A DNA stretch of 64,000 bases, from assembly GCA_015039365.1 (NCBI GenBank), contig WION01000117.1, positions 1 through 64,000 of the forward strand. The letters are read 5' to 3'. Position 1 is the stretch's first letter, and each line of letters begins with the position of its first letter. Shown in pieces: positions 13,307 to 23,451 of the stretch. The notes under the pieces are model-generated. The model did no database searches. It was not told where the DNA came from and worked only from the letters and a program-made list of their open reading frames with translations. The DNA is from Amanita rubescens. Lineage: Eukaryota; Basidiomycota; Agaricomycetes; Agaricales; Amanitaceae. Position numbers and translations under genes: made by a program.

Positions 13307-16300
13307 CCCCCGATGTACCCTGGTGGACGACAGGACACTAGGGAACTGCAGGGGTACACCCCCGATGTACCCTGGTGGACGACAGGACACTAGGGAACTG
13401 CAGGGGTACACCCCCGATGTACCCTGGTGGACGACAGGACACTAGGGAACTGCAGGGGTACACCCCCGATGTACCCTGGTGGACGACAGGACACTAGGGA
13501 ACTGCAGGGGTACACCCCCGATGTACCCTGGTGGACGACAGGACACTAGGGAACTGCAGGGGTACACCCCCGATGTACCCTGGTGGACGACAGGACACTA
13601 GGGAACTGCAGGGGTACACCCCCGATGTACCCTGGTGGACGACAGGACACTAGGGAACTGCAGGGGTACACCCCCGATGTACCCTGGTGGACGACAGGAC
13701 ACTAGGGAACTGCAGGGGTACACCCCCGATGTACCCTGGTGGACGACAGGACACTAGGGAACTGCAGGGGTACACCCCCGATGTACCCTGGTGGACGACA
13801 GGACACTAGGGAACTGCAGGGGTACACCCCCGATGTACCCTGGTGGACGACAGGACACTAGGGAACTGCAGGGGTACACCCCCGATGTACCCTGGTGGAC
13901 GGACAGGACACTAGGGAACTGCAGGGGTACACCCCCGATGTACCCTGGTGGACGACAGGACACTAGGGAACTGCAGGGGTACACCCCCGATGTACCCTGG
14001 TGGACGACAGGACACTAGGGAACTGCAGGGGTACACCCCCGATGTACCCTGGTGGACGACAGGACACTAGGGAACTGCAGGGGTTACACCCCCGATGTAC
14101 CCTGGTGGACGACAGGACACTAGGGAACTGCAGGGGTACACCCCCGATGTACCCTGGTGGACGACAGGGACACTAGGGAACTGCAGGGGTACACCCCCGA
14201 TGTACCCTGGTGGACGACAGGACACTAGGGAACTGCAGGGGTACACCCCCGATGTACCCTGGTGGACGACAGGACACTAGGGAACTGCAGGGGTACACCC
14301 CCGATGTACCCTGGTGGACGACAGGACACTAGGGAACTGCAGGGGTACACCCCCGATGTACCCTGGTGGACGACAGGACACTAGGGAACTGCAGGGGTAC
14401 ACCCCGATGTACCCTGGTGGACGACAGGACACTAGGGAACTGCAGGGGTACACCCCCGATGTACCCTGGTGGACGACAGGACACTAGGGAACTGCAGGGG
14501 TACACCCCCGATGTACCCTGGTGGACGACAGGACACTAGGGAACTGCAGGGGTACACCCCCGATGTACCCTGGTGGACGACAGGACACTAGGGAACTGCA
14601 GGGGTACACCCCCGATGTACCCTGGTGGACGACAGGACACTAGGGAACTGCAGGGGTACACCCCCGATGTACCCTGGTGGACGACAGGACACTAGGGAAC
14701 TGCAGGGGTACACCCCCGATGTACCCTGGTGGACGACAGGACACTAGGGAACTGCAGGGGTACACCCCCGATGTTACCCTGGTGGACGACAGGACACTAG
14801 GGAACTGCAGGGGTACACCCCCGATGTACCCTGGTGGACGACAGGACACTAGGGAACTGCAGGGGTACACCCCCGATGTACCCTGGTGGACGACAGGACA
14901 CTAGGGAACTGCAGGGGTACACCCCCGATGTACCCTGGTGGACGACAGGACACTAGGGAACTGCAGGGGTACACCCCCGATGTACCCTGGTGGACGACAG
15001 GACACTAGGGAACTGCAGGGGTACACCCCCGATGTACCCTGGTGGACGACAGGACACTAGGGAACTGCAGGGGTACACCCCCGATGTACCCTGGTGGACG
15101 ACAGGACACTAGGGAACTGCAGGGGTACACCCCCGATGTACCCTGGTGGACGACAGGACACTAGGGAACTGCAGGGGTACACCCCCGATGTACCCTGGTG
15201 GACGACAGGACACTAGGGAACTGCAGGGGTACACCCCCGATGTACCCTGGTGGACGACAGGACACTAGGGAACTGCAGGGGTACACCCCCGATGTACCCT
15301 GGTGGACGACAGGACACTAGGGAACTGCAGGGGTACACCCCCGATGTACCCTGGTGGACGACAGGACACTAGGGAACTGCAGGGGTACACCCCGATGTAC
15401 CCTGGTGGACGACAGGACACTAGGGAACTGCAGGGGTACACCCCCGATGTACCCTGGTGGACGACAGGACACTAGGGAACTGCAGGGGTACACCCCCGAT
15501 GTACCCTGGTGGACGACAGGACACTAGGGAACTGCAGGGGTACACCCCCGATGTACCCTGGTGGACGACAGGACACTAGGGAACTGCAGGGGTACACCCC
15601 CGATGTACCCTGGTGGACGACAGGACACTAGGGAACTGCAGGGGTACACCCCCGATGTACCCTGGTGGACGACAGGACACTAGGGAACTGCAGGGGTACA
15701 CCCCCGATGTACCCTGGTGGACGACAGGACACTAGGGAACTGCAGGGGTACACCCCCGATGTACCCTGGTGGACGACAGGACACTAGGGAACTGCAGGGG
15801 TACACCCCCGATGTACCCTGGTGGACGACAGGACACTAGGGAACTGCAGGGGTACACCCCCGATGTACCCTGGTGGACGACAGGACACTAGGGAACTGCA
15901 GGGGTACACCCCCGATGTACCCTGGTGGACGACAGGACACTAGGGAACTGCAGGGGTACACCCCCGATGTACCCTGGTGGACGACAGGACACTAGGGAAC
16001 TGCAGGGGTACACCCCCGATGTACCCTGGTGGACGACAGGACACTAGGGAACTGCAGGGGTACACCCCCGATGTACCCTGGTGGACGACAGGACACTAGG
16101 GAACTGCAGGGGTACACCCCCGATGTACCCTGGTGGACGACAGGACACTAGGGAACTGCAGGGGTACACCCCCGATGTACCCTGGTGGACGACAGGACAC
16201 TAGGGAACTGCAGGGGTACACCCCCGATGTACCCTGGTGGACGACAGGACACTAGGGAACTGCAGGGGTACACCCCCGATGTACCCTGGTGGACGACAGG

Positions 16301-16849
16301 ACACTAGGGAACTGCAGGGGTACACCCCCGATGTACCCTGGTGGACGACAGGACACTAGGGAACTGCAGGGGTACACCCCCGATGTACCCTGGTGGACGA
16401 CAGGACACTAGGGAACTGCAGGGGTACACCCCCGATGTACCCTGGTGGACGACAGGACACTAGGGAACTGCAGGGGTACACCCCCGATGTACCCTGGTGG
16501 ACGACAGGACACTAGGGAACTGCAGGGGTACACCCCCGATGTACCCTGGTGGACGACAGGACACTAGGGAACTGCAGGGGTACACCCCCGATGTACCCTG
16601 GTGGACGACAGGACACTAGGGAACTGCAGGGGTACACCCCCGATGTACCCTGGTGGACGACAGGACACTAGGGAACTGCAGGGGTACACCCCCGATGTAC
16701 CCTGGTGGACGACAGGACACTAGGGAACTGCAGGGGTACACCCCCGATGTACCCTGGTGGACGACAGGACACTAGGGAACTGCAGGGGTACACCCCCGAT
16801 GTACCCTGGTGGACGACAGGACACTAGGGAACTGCAGGGGTACACCCCC
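13307..16849 (-). repeat. 52-bp tandem array, 68 units, inverted
   Basis: The same 52-bp unit in reverse complement (CCCCCGATGTACCCTGGTGG...). The first and last CCCCC tracts are 3538 bp apart, which is 68 units with a net gain of 2 bp. Six single-base indels are visible: extra bases near 13896, 14085, 14165 and 14774, and missing C's near 14404 and 15392. The left array has none of these. Confidence 0.95.
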
Positions 16850-17435
16850 AATGAGTAGACAATGATAGCCCTTTTGAGTCAGTAGTGGTGGCAAGGGGGT
16901 GGCAGTTGTAGTGGACCATTGTGGTCATAGTTGCTGCACAAGTTCTGGTAGAGACAGTAATGGTACCAGTAATTACTAGTGTATCGGTCAAAAATAGTAG
17001 TAACCATACAGTAGCTCAATGTGGTACCTGTACTACTAGCCTCAAACTGACTTGCACTGTTCAGATAGACTAATTAGTAGTAATTACTACTTGTGCTACT
17101 CCATGGGAATAGAACCAAATCCAAACACAGTGATGGAGATGATGAGGGCAACAAAAGGTTGTACCTGTTAGTACTCAGTGAGTGGCTGTGGTGGTAGCAC
17201 CAATGGTGACTCTATAGTGGTAGACAGTGGGGAGTAGGTAGTACTTTAGTGGTGGGAGCACCCAGCAATCATTGTTGTGTAGGCAGGTGCATGTTAAGTG
17301 CATTAAAACAGCACTTGTGGTGATGGTAGACAAGCAGTATTCACACCACTATTGCTTGACAGATCACAAAAAGGTGGTGGTTGTTGGTTGTTGCTATAGT
17401 ATTACAACAGATGTTATCATTATAATCAAACTCCG
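16850..17435 (-). repeat. Right outer inverted-repeat domain
   Basis: Reverse complement of 6021-6616, ending in ...AATCAAACTCCG at 17435. Beyond it, 17436-17488 holds a 7-bp-stem hairpin (GACCGTC/GACGGTC at 17460-17478) of the style found in the flanking hairpin-studded loci. This suggests that the foldback inserted into such a locus. Confidence 0.85.
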
Positions 17436-17490
17436 ACTAAAAATTCAAACTCCGAATGGGACCGTCACTCGGACGGTCACTTTCCCCTGA

Positions 17491-20400
17491 GAAGCTGAAC
17501 TATATTATGACGATTATTACTATGAAGATAACGGCGAACAATGGTATGAAACCATTAAGAAATTGGAAATGGCTAACTTTCTCTTTATAGAGGCAGCAAT
17601 GAAAATGGTGTTCCCTAAATTGGGACACCATCGTCGTACTATAAATTCCTTCTTTGAACAATCTGTACTATATGATAGTATAAATTATAAAGAAAATTTA
17701 GACGAAACCTGCCTCGTAAGAGATAAGTCGTGTGATACTGCCATTTATAATGCAAATATGATCGAACGATCATATAATATTGGTAACATGTTTAAGAAAC
17801 CTTTTACATGTTTAGCGGTCAATAAAAGAAAATTTAAGGATAAAGTACATCCGACATGTCCCTGTCCGGAATGTGTTGAGAAACGTACTGGAGATACACT
17901 ATGGATGTGTGACTCTGGTGCATCCGATCACTTTACCTTTAGTAGGAAAGACTTCTCTGAATACAGAGAATTTCCTGCAAATGAAAACCACAGTGTTAAA
18001 ACTGCTAATGGTTTAGATCGTCTTGAGGGACTTGGCACAGTTATTCTTGAACACAAGTTATCCACAGGGGAAATAACACTCGTAAAGCTCTTCCCTGTCC
18101 TCTATATGCCACGGGCAACTGCACGCTTGATTTCAAACGGCAGATTAATCCGACAAGGATTGACTTGTAAACAAGATGAAAAGATGGTAGTCTTTTCCTT
18201 TACAGACTCGGGTAGAACATGTATCGAAGGACATTATCTTATGCCCGATGATACATTAGTTTACGCTCGAGGTAGGATTATTATAATGAATCCTACACTG
18301 GTTTCCGGCCCTGGCTTAGCCAACAGGAATTCTAAATTAATTCTTGGAAGACCGACAAAGAAACCAAACGCAGAGTCTATAGAAAAATTATTAGACTACG
18401 AAACCTGGCATAAACGTTTTGGTCATCCATCTAACGAAGTCTTTTCGAAGATACCGATAAATGTCAATGGATGGAAAGAAGTTACACTTCCAGAAGGAAA
18501 ACTACGTTGTGAAGGTTGTCTAAAAGGCAAAATGAAGGCAAAACCTTATAAACTGTCTTCGAAGAGAGCGACTCGTCCCTTCGAGTTACTCCATATGGAT
18601 CTTATGACCGTACCGGCCATATCTTACCACAAATACAAATATATTGGTGTTATCGTTGACGATTTCACCTCGTATACGTGGATTGGTTTATTAAAAACCA
18701 AAGATCAAACTCTAGAATATTTTACCGGATGGTATAATGAGTTTGTAGATCCTAAACAACCTATTTCTCACCTCCGTTCTGATCGAGGGGGGGAATTTGT
18801 AAATAAAGCCTTTGAAGAATTCCTTAAATCCAAAGGAATTAAACATCAACAGACAGCTCCTTACACCCCACAACAAAATGGTCGTGTCGAACGCATGAAT
18901 CAGACTTTGTCAGACAAAGCTGAGGCTATGCGATTAGACGCAGGATGTCCGAAATCTTGGTGGGAGTTCTCATTCAGAACGGCTGTGCATGTGTACAACC
19001 GCACTCCCCTAAAACGGACTAAATGGAAGACCCCTCTGGAAAATCTTCTTAATAAAAAACCAGACGTATCATACTTTCGAGTATTTGGATGTGAAGCCTG
19101 GGTATTTATCCCTGATCAACGGAGACCGGATAAGCTGTCCGAGAAATCCGTTTTATGTACTTTTGTAGGATATGAATCAGGAACCAAAGGCTATAGGTTC
19201 ATGACGTCGACAAACACACTGGTCATATCCTCCCAGGCTACATTCTTTGAAAACAGGTTTCCGCGCAAAGGAAAGACTGCAGATATAATTACTGAAGATC
19301 TTGGTCCGATCTGGGAGGCGATTCCTCAAGAGGAACCTAACCGCCCTCCACAAAATTTGGATTTAGATGACCTACTCCCAGAGAACCATAGACGTTCTCC
19401 GAGCAGAAGACGCTCACCTGGTTTGGATCGAAGGGGTGCATCTCCTGATAGACAGCAATCAGACCCTTCTGATGATTCAAACGATGATGATGACGGTGAT
19501 GAATTTGCCGATCGTCGAAGAGATTTTTTGGATGATGATATCCAAAGGCAAAGGGAAGAAAGAGAACAAGAAAGACGTGACAATTATCGTAGACAACGCG
19601 ATGATTGGAAAAGGGGTCAAGGAATTGATAAACAATCTCGTTTACGAGATCAATTCAAACGTCAAATGAGTGATATGTTTAAGAAACGTAAAACTCCTGA
19701 ACCCTTTAGACGTACTCCTTCTCCACAAATAAAAGAAGAGACTCCTGTTCCTTCTAGGCCTATAACTCCAATACCATATGTATCTAGGCCACCTTCGCCT
19801 CGTAGTCCTATGGATGAAGATAATCCCTTCTCTTTGAATCAAAGAGATCGAGATGAAATAGAAAACCCATTTATGACGGATCGAGAATTTGATCAATTTG
19901 AACAACGTCAAAGAGATCGTTTTAGAGAATTTGCTCAGAGACCCAGACCTCCTCCACCGATCGTATCTGATCCAGGTCCACCCTCTGTACAAATAGGTCC
20001 TCGCCGTTCTGGTCGTTTTCCAGTTCCAAGGGTACAAAGAGACAACGCGTATGGAGATAAAACTCCTGCACAGATAGAAGCGGAAATTCAGCAAAAGCGA
20101 GACGCTTTACGAGAGCAGTTAAAAGATAAAACTCCGAGTTCTTCGACTCAGGATCCACCGTCAGCAGACAGGAACCCTGATAGAATGAATGAATCTGCCT
20201 CTTTACTCAAAGAAATCTTTGCTTTAAAGTCTGAATTAAAATCTGCAGAACATGATCATTTAACCCGAATGATTAATGAATCTGGAAATGAATTCCTTCA
20301 TTTTCTTCTAAAAGCGGCTGTCCCCCTTGTGGATAATATTCCATATGACTATAGAGATATATCCAAAATGCGCTCCAGTAATCCTCAATTGTATAAACAA

Positions 20401-22104
20401 TGGAAGATTGCAATGGATGACGAATTTAAATCTCTTCAATCTAGAGACATTTGGGAGTTAGTTGATCTTCCAAAAGGACGAAACCTAATCAGATGTCGTT
20501 GGGTTTTCGACTTAAAAACCGATGGACGCAAAAAAGCTCGCGTCGTAGCTAAAGGTTTTAGTCAACGTCCTGGATTAGATTACGACGAAACATTCTCGCC
20601 TGTAGCGAGATATGAAACAATCCGAATACTTCTGGCCACATCAGTGCTTGAAAACTGGGATATACAAGCCCTAGATGTAAAAACTGCCTTCTTATATGGC
20701 GATCTTGATGAAGATATTTACATGGCCCAGCCAGAAGGTTTCGTTGTAAAAGGACAAGAATCTAAAGTATATAGGCTGAGGAAAGCCATATATGGATTGA
20801 AACAGGCATCATATGCCTGGAATAAACAAGCTGATAAATCGTTGAAATCGTTGCATTTCGAACGATGCTTGTCTGATTCTGGCGTTTACGTTCGTAAAGG
20901 CAAGAATACTATCACGATATGCATATTGTATGTCGACGATATACTCTTTATGGGAAATGATGATTCCACCATCGTATCCATTAAAAAGAAATTTATGGAG
21001 ATGTGGGAATGTCGTGATCTTGGAAAGATCAAAGAGTATTTACGAATCCAAGTCAATTACAACCGTGATTTAGGATTCTTAGTCATAGATCAAGGTCCTT
21101 ATGCCTTGAAGGTTGTCAAGCGATTTGGACTTGAAGATTGCAAGTCTGTACGCACACCGTTACCTGCTGGGTATGCTCCTATAAAGAATGAAGGAGAATG
21201 CACACCACAGGAACGTTCTTATTATCAACAGATAATAGGATCCCTTCTATATCTTGCCTTAGGAACTAGGCCTGATATAATCTATGCAGTAATTTTGATG
21301 TCCCAATTTTCATCAAACCCGTCCCAAGAACACATTCAGAAAGCATTGTATATAGTCAAATACATTGCTCATACCTTAAACGTCAAAATCGTTTATAGCG
21401 CCAAAGGCAATAATAAATTTAGAGCCTACGCTGACGCTGACTGGGCCGCTGATCGTAATACACGACGATCTATAAACGGTTATGTCTTAATGTTAGCTGA
21501 TGGTGCGGTAGCTTGGACGAGTAGAAAACAAAAGACTGTAGCTCTGTCTTCGACTGAAGCAGAATACATATCTTTATCAGATGCTGCAAGACAAATTGCA
21601 TGGGTTGAAAATCTATTTTACGAAATAGGTGCACCCATTAAAAGCATCTTACTTAGCGTAGATAACCAAGGCGCTATATTTTGGGCACAAAATCCTGCAC
21701 AAGAACATCGTTCCAAACACATCGATATTCGCTATCATTTCGTTCGCGAGTTGATCGAGACTAAAAAGGTAGTCCTCGAATATATACCAACAAACGAGCA
21801 GAATGCGGATCTCATGACTAAGAATTTATCCTTTGAAAAGGTCAAATTCTTTAGAGAACGATTGGGACTTTCCTTAGAAGAATATCCGACTTCTACAAAT
21901 GCATTAATCAAAAGACCAGATCGATTAGAAACTGAGGAAATCCGTGATCTGACGAAATTTATTCTTGATTGGCAAAATCTTGAATTAGATGGAATTGATC
22001 GTCTATCACACAAGAAGTTGATGGAACTTCTTGATGGTCTTATTGATCAACAGGAATCGGATATAGATCCCTTCTATGACGAGAACATCATAGACTTTAA
22101 ATAA
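17491..22104 (+). CDS. Copia-type polyprotein (pol), N-terminally truncated
   Basis: Encodes the retrotransposon enzymes that process the polyprotein, copy RNA into DNA and integrate it. Counting from codon 17563, aspartic protease DSGAS is at about residues 117-121. The GAG-pre-integrase zinc motif follows (WHKRFGHP ... CEGCLKGK). The integrase core has DLMTVP, IVDDF, SDRGGEF and a Pro-Gln-Gln-Asn-Gly segment. A long Arg/Asp/Pro-rich linker (about residues 600-860) precedes reverse transcriptase (RCRWVFDLK, ALDVKTAFLYGDL, YVDDILFMG), then RNase H (WTSRKQKTVALSSTEAEY) and a C-terminal tail. There is no internal stop in more than 1500 codons. No ATG lies at the true 5' end: the frame is open back to a TGA at 17488, so translation must start at an internal Met or the missing gag supplied it. 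A short Cys cluster (CPCPEC) before the protease stands where a CCHC knuckle is usual. Confidence 0.95.
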   Translation, partial: EAELYYDDYYYEDNGEQWYETIKKLEMANFLFIEAAMKMVFPKLGHHRRTINSFFEQSVLYDSINYKENLDETCLVRDKSCDTAIYNANMIERSYNIGNMFKKPFTCLAVNKRKFKDKVHPTCPCPECVEKRTGDTLWMCDSGASDHFTFSRKDFSEYREFPANENHSVKTANGLDRLEGLGTVILEHKLSTGEITLVKLFPVLYMPRATARLISNGRLIRQGLTCKQDEKMVVFSFTDSGRTCIEGHYLMPDDTLVYARGRIIIMNPTLVSGPGLANRNSKLILGRPTKKPNAESIEKLLDYETWHKRFGHPSNEVFSKIPINVNGWKEVTLPEGKLRCEGCLKGKMKAKPYKLSSKRATRPFELLHMDLMTVPAISYHKYKYIGVIVDDFTSYTWIGLLKTKDQTLEYFTGWYNEFVDPKQPISHLRSDRGGEFVNKAFEEFLKSKGIKHQQTAPYTPQQNGRVERMNQTLSDKAEAMRLDAGCPKSWWEFSFRTAVHVYNRTPLKRTKWKTPLENLLNKKPDVSYFRVFGCEAWVFIPDQRRPDKLSEKSVLCTFVGYESGTKGYRFMTSTNTLVISSQATFFENRFPRKGKTADIITEDLGPIWEAIPQEEPNRPPQNLDLDDLLPENHRRSPSRRRSPGLDRRGASPDRQQSDPSDDSNDDDDGDEFADRRRDFLDDDIQRQREEREQERRDNYRRQRDDWKRGQGIDKQSRLRDQFKRQMSDMFKKRKTPEPFRRTPSPQIKEETPVPSRPITPIPYVSRPPSPRSPMDEDNPFSLNQRDRDEIENPFMTDREFDQFEQRQRDRFREFAQRPRPPPPIVSDPGPPSVQIGPRRSGRFPVPRVQRDNAYGDKTPAQIEAEIQQKRDALREQLKDKTPSSSTQDPPSADRNPDRMNESASLLKEIFALKSELKSAEHDHLTRMINESGNEFLHFLLKAAVPLVDNIPYDYRDISKMRSSNPQLYKQWKIAMDDEFKSLQSRDIWELVDLPKGRNLIRCRWVFDLKTDGRKKARVVAKGFSQRPGLDYDETFSPVARYETIRILLATSVLENWDIQALDVKTAFLYGDLDEDIYMAQPEGFVVKGQESKVYRLRKAIYGLKQASYAWNKQADKSLKSLHFERCLSDSGVYVRKGKNTITICILYVDDILFMGNDDSTIVSIKKKFMEMWECRDLGKIKEYLRIQVNYNRDLGFLVIDQGPYALKVVKRFGLEDCKSVRTPLPAGYAPIKNEGECTPQERSYYQQIIGSLLYLALGTRPDIIYAVILMSQFSSNPSQEHIQKALYIVKYIAHTLNVKIVYSAKGNNKFRAYADADWAADRNTRRSINGYVLMLADGAVAWTSRKQKTVALSSTEAEYISLSDAARQIAWVENLFYEIGAPIKSILLSVDNQGAIFWAQNPAQEHRSKHIDIRYHFVRELIETKKVVLEYIPTNEQNADLMTKNLSFEKVKFFRERLGLSLEEYPTSTNALIKRPDRLETEEIRDLTKFILDWQNLELDGIDRLSHKKLMELLDGLIDQQESDIDPFYDENIIDFK

Positions 22105-22126
22105 AGGATATCTAAGCGAAGGGGTG

Positions 22127-22619
22127 TGTTGAATATAGAATTATATTTATAGAATGATTAACTACTGATTGACTACAATCAATGTTATTCATATCGCTCA
22201 CGTCATCCTTTATGTATGACATAGAGATGACATCATAATGACTTCATTATGATATCATGGTGACATCATGATAGACTCATGATCACATCTTATGGTGTGC
22301 TTAGCACGCCATATCTTCTCATCTATACTATACGCTTACACATATGTAGACACATATTTGTTCTCTCTTAGTATATAAACCTGTCCTGTATCGTAGAATA
22401 GGACAATCCATTCTCTTCCTCTTACTATCACTACTACGCCGAAGGGTAGTGCTAAGATCATATCGCAATAGGTAAGCTATTGCACCTGCTCATGCTGTGG
22501 ACACGCTCTCGCGTAGACCTGTCTTCTTCGTCACATTGTTAATCACTCATGATCACTAGTGATCATCCGTGATCACTTAAGTACGATAGGCATATCTATG
22601 ACCTGTGTTGGAGAGTTCA
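22127..22619 (+). repeat. 3' LTR of the copia element (end approximate)
   Basis: Starts TGTTGAATATAG just after the polypurine-like tract, as copia LTRs do. It contains a TATATAA promoter box at about 22372-22378 and a CT-rich presumed R/U5. A TGATCA cluster lies near 22553-22578. The end is placed at ...GAGAGTTCA only because LTRs usually end in CA. No 5' LTR is present to confirm it. Confidence 0.6.
22372..22378 (+). promoter_or_regulatory. TATA box in LTR
   Basis: TATATAA inside the LTR, in the position expected for the U3 promoter of a copia element; CT-rich sequence follows 30-60 bp downstream. Confidence 0.5.
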
Positions 22620-22780
22620 TGATTGCTCACGGTGGACAGAATTAATGTCATATCCCATTCCGGACTCCACCTTGAATAACCCCGGACTCCGATGGACACC
22701 CAACTAAGACATTTTTCGCATGTGCTTACCACACTCATTGTTTTCCACCTTTGATTCCCGTCAAGCAGCGGCTGTGTGCG

Positions 22781-23130
22781 GCTGGCTCCGCTGAAACTAA
22801 GTATATACTTAGTTTATACTTAGTCATGTGACTTTCAAGTTTCAAACACCAAGATCATTGCCGTTCTTTTACAGCGACTCAAGGTGCGATTTCTGTCTAC
22901 AAAGGGATTGCCACTTCATAGACTATTTATTTCAGCCCACATGATCACCTTGGAGGTGACTATGCAGTGGGCTGGCTCTGCTGAAACTAAGTATATACTT
23001 AGTTTATACTTAGTCATGTGACTTTCAAGTTTCAAATACCAAGATCATTGCCGTTCTTTTACAGCGACTCAAGGTGCGATTTCTGTCCGCAAAGGGATCG
23101 CCACTTCATAGACTATGTATTTCAGCCCAC
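22781..23130. repeat. Two tandem copies of a 160-bp MITE-like repeat
   Basis: 22781-22940 and 22971-23130 are about 95% identical, with a start-to-start offset of 190 bp. Copy 2 is bordered by GTGGGCTG and CAGCCCAC, an 8-bp inverted terminal repeat; copy 1 has a slightly altered left end. Each copy holds a perfect 20-bp palindrome (AACTAAGTATATACTTAGTT, at 22795 and 22985). The 30-bp spacer has its own CACCTTGGAGGTG palindrome. There is no coding capacity. Confidence 0.75.
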
Positions 23131-23451
23131 AATCCCATACATTTGTGTGACAAGAAATATATACAACAAAATTTTTACAATGAGACGGACCCCGACGGAC
23201 ACCGTTTTCACCCCATGACCAATTCGACACTGCCCACTCTTGTATATTCTGTCACGTTCAACACTTCCTTTATCTGTACTCCTAGCGCCCCTATGCTAAA
23301 CCCCTACCACCCCCCTCAATGTTCCCTATCTGTCAAACATGCCCCATCATCCGAGAACGGGATGACAGATGGGCTGGCGATCTCTGCATGACAGGGATAG
23401 CCATAGAGGCCATCAATACAGGGGGTTTTCCCTCCACGTCATTTGCAGAGT
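23131..23451. other. No gene recognised
   Basis: AT-rich, then C-rich sequence between the MITE pair and the right hairpin-studded locus. Short frames on the plus strand lack a start context and splice continuity. I see nothing to annotate. Confidence 0.4.

Larger units (their letters stand above)
6021..17435. mobile_element. Foldback-type element with tandem-repeat arms
   Basis: The outer end reading CGGAGTTTGATTATAATGAT at 6021 recurs as its reverse complement ending at 17435. The two arms stay complementary inward through about 590 bp of unique sequence and then through arrays of the same 52-bp unit in opposite orientations, leaving a loop near 12.41-13.31 kb. This matches Drosophila FB/foldback transposons: long inverted ends, an outer unique domain, inner tandem subrepeats and an optional loop. 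No transposase or other convincing coding sequence is present, so any mobility would be supplied in trans. No target-site duplication is evident: the left flank ends ACCAT and the right flank starts ACTAA. The arms are unequal (about 6.4 kb against 4.1 kb). A palindromic assembly artefact is unlikely because copy number, indels and the outer arms differ between sides. Confidence 0.75.
17489..22620 (+). mobile_element. Ty1/copia LTR retrotransposon, 5'-truncated
   Basis: A long uninterrupted protease-integrase-RT-RNase H frame (17491-22104) is followed by a purine-rich tract (AGCGAAGGGG) and an LTR starting TGTTGAATATAG at 22127. The order PR-IN-RT-RH defines Ty1/copia. Upstream, only about 25 codons of gag-like Asp/Tyr/Glu-rich sequence precede the protease part, after which an in-frame TGA (17488) and then the foldback arm are reached. 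There is no 5' LTR, primer-binding site or capsid region, and the sequence left of the foldback does not supply them. The frame has no stops, so truncation looks recent. The 3' end of the LTR is uncertain because there is no second LTR to compare. Confidence 0.85.

Noticed and set aside
12255..14904. Open reading frames inside the 52-bp arrays (repeats of MYPCSSLVSCRPPGYIGG and its reverse)
   Set aside because: They are frame by-products of the repeat unit, present on both strands, and end wherever a single-base indel shifts the frame.
6617..16849. CRISPR-like regular repeats
   Set aside because: The 52-bp units are contiguous with no spacers, the context is eukaryotic and no cas genes are present; it is a satellite-type array.
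6021..17435. Palindromic assembly artefact producing the large inverted repeat
   Set aside because: The two arms differ in copy number (111 vs 68), in indels and in the outer domains, which a mirrored misassembly would not produce. Array collapse is still possible.
19326..20158. Minus-strand frames inside the copia polyprotein
   Set aside because: Antisense to the Arg/Asp-rich linker of the intact pol frame; composition mirrors that low-complexity segment.
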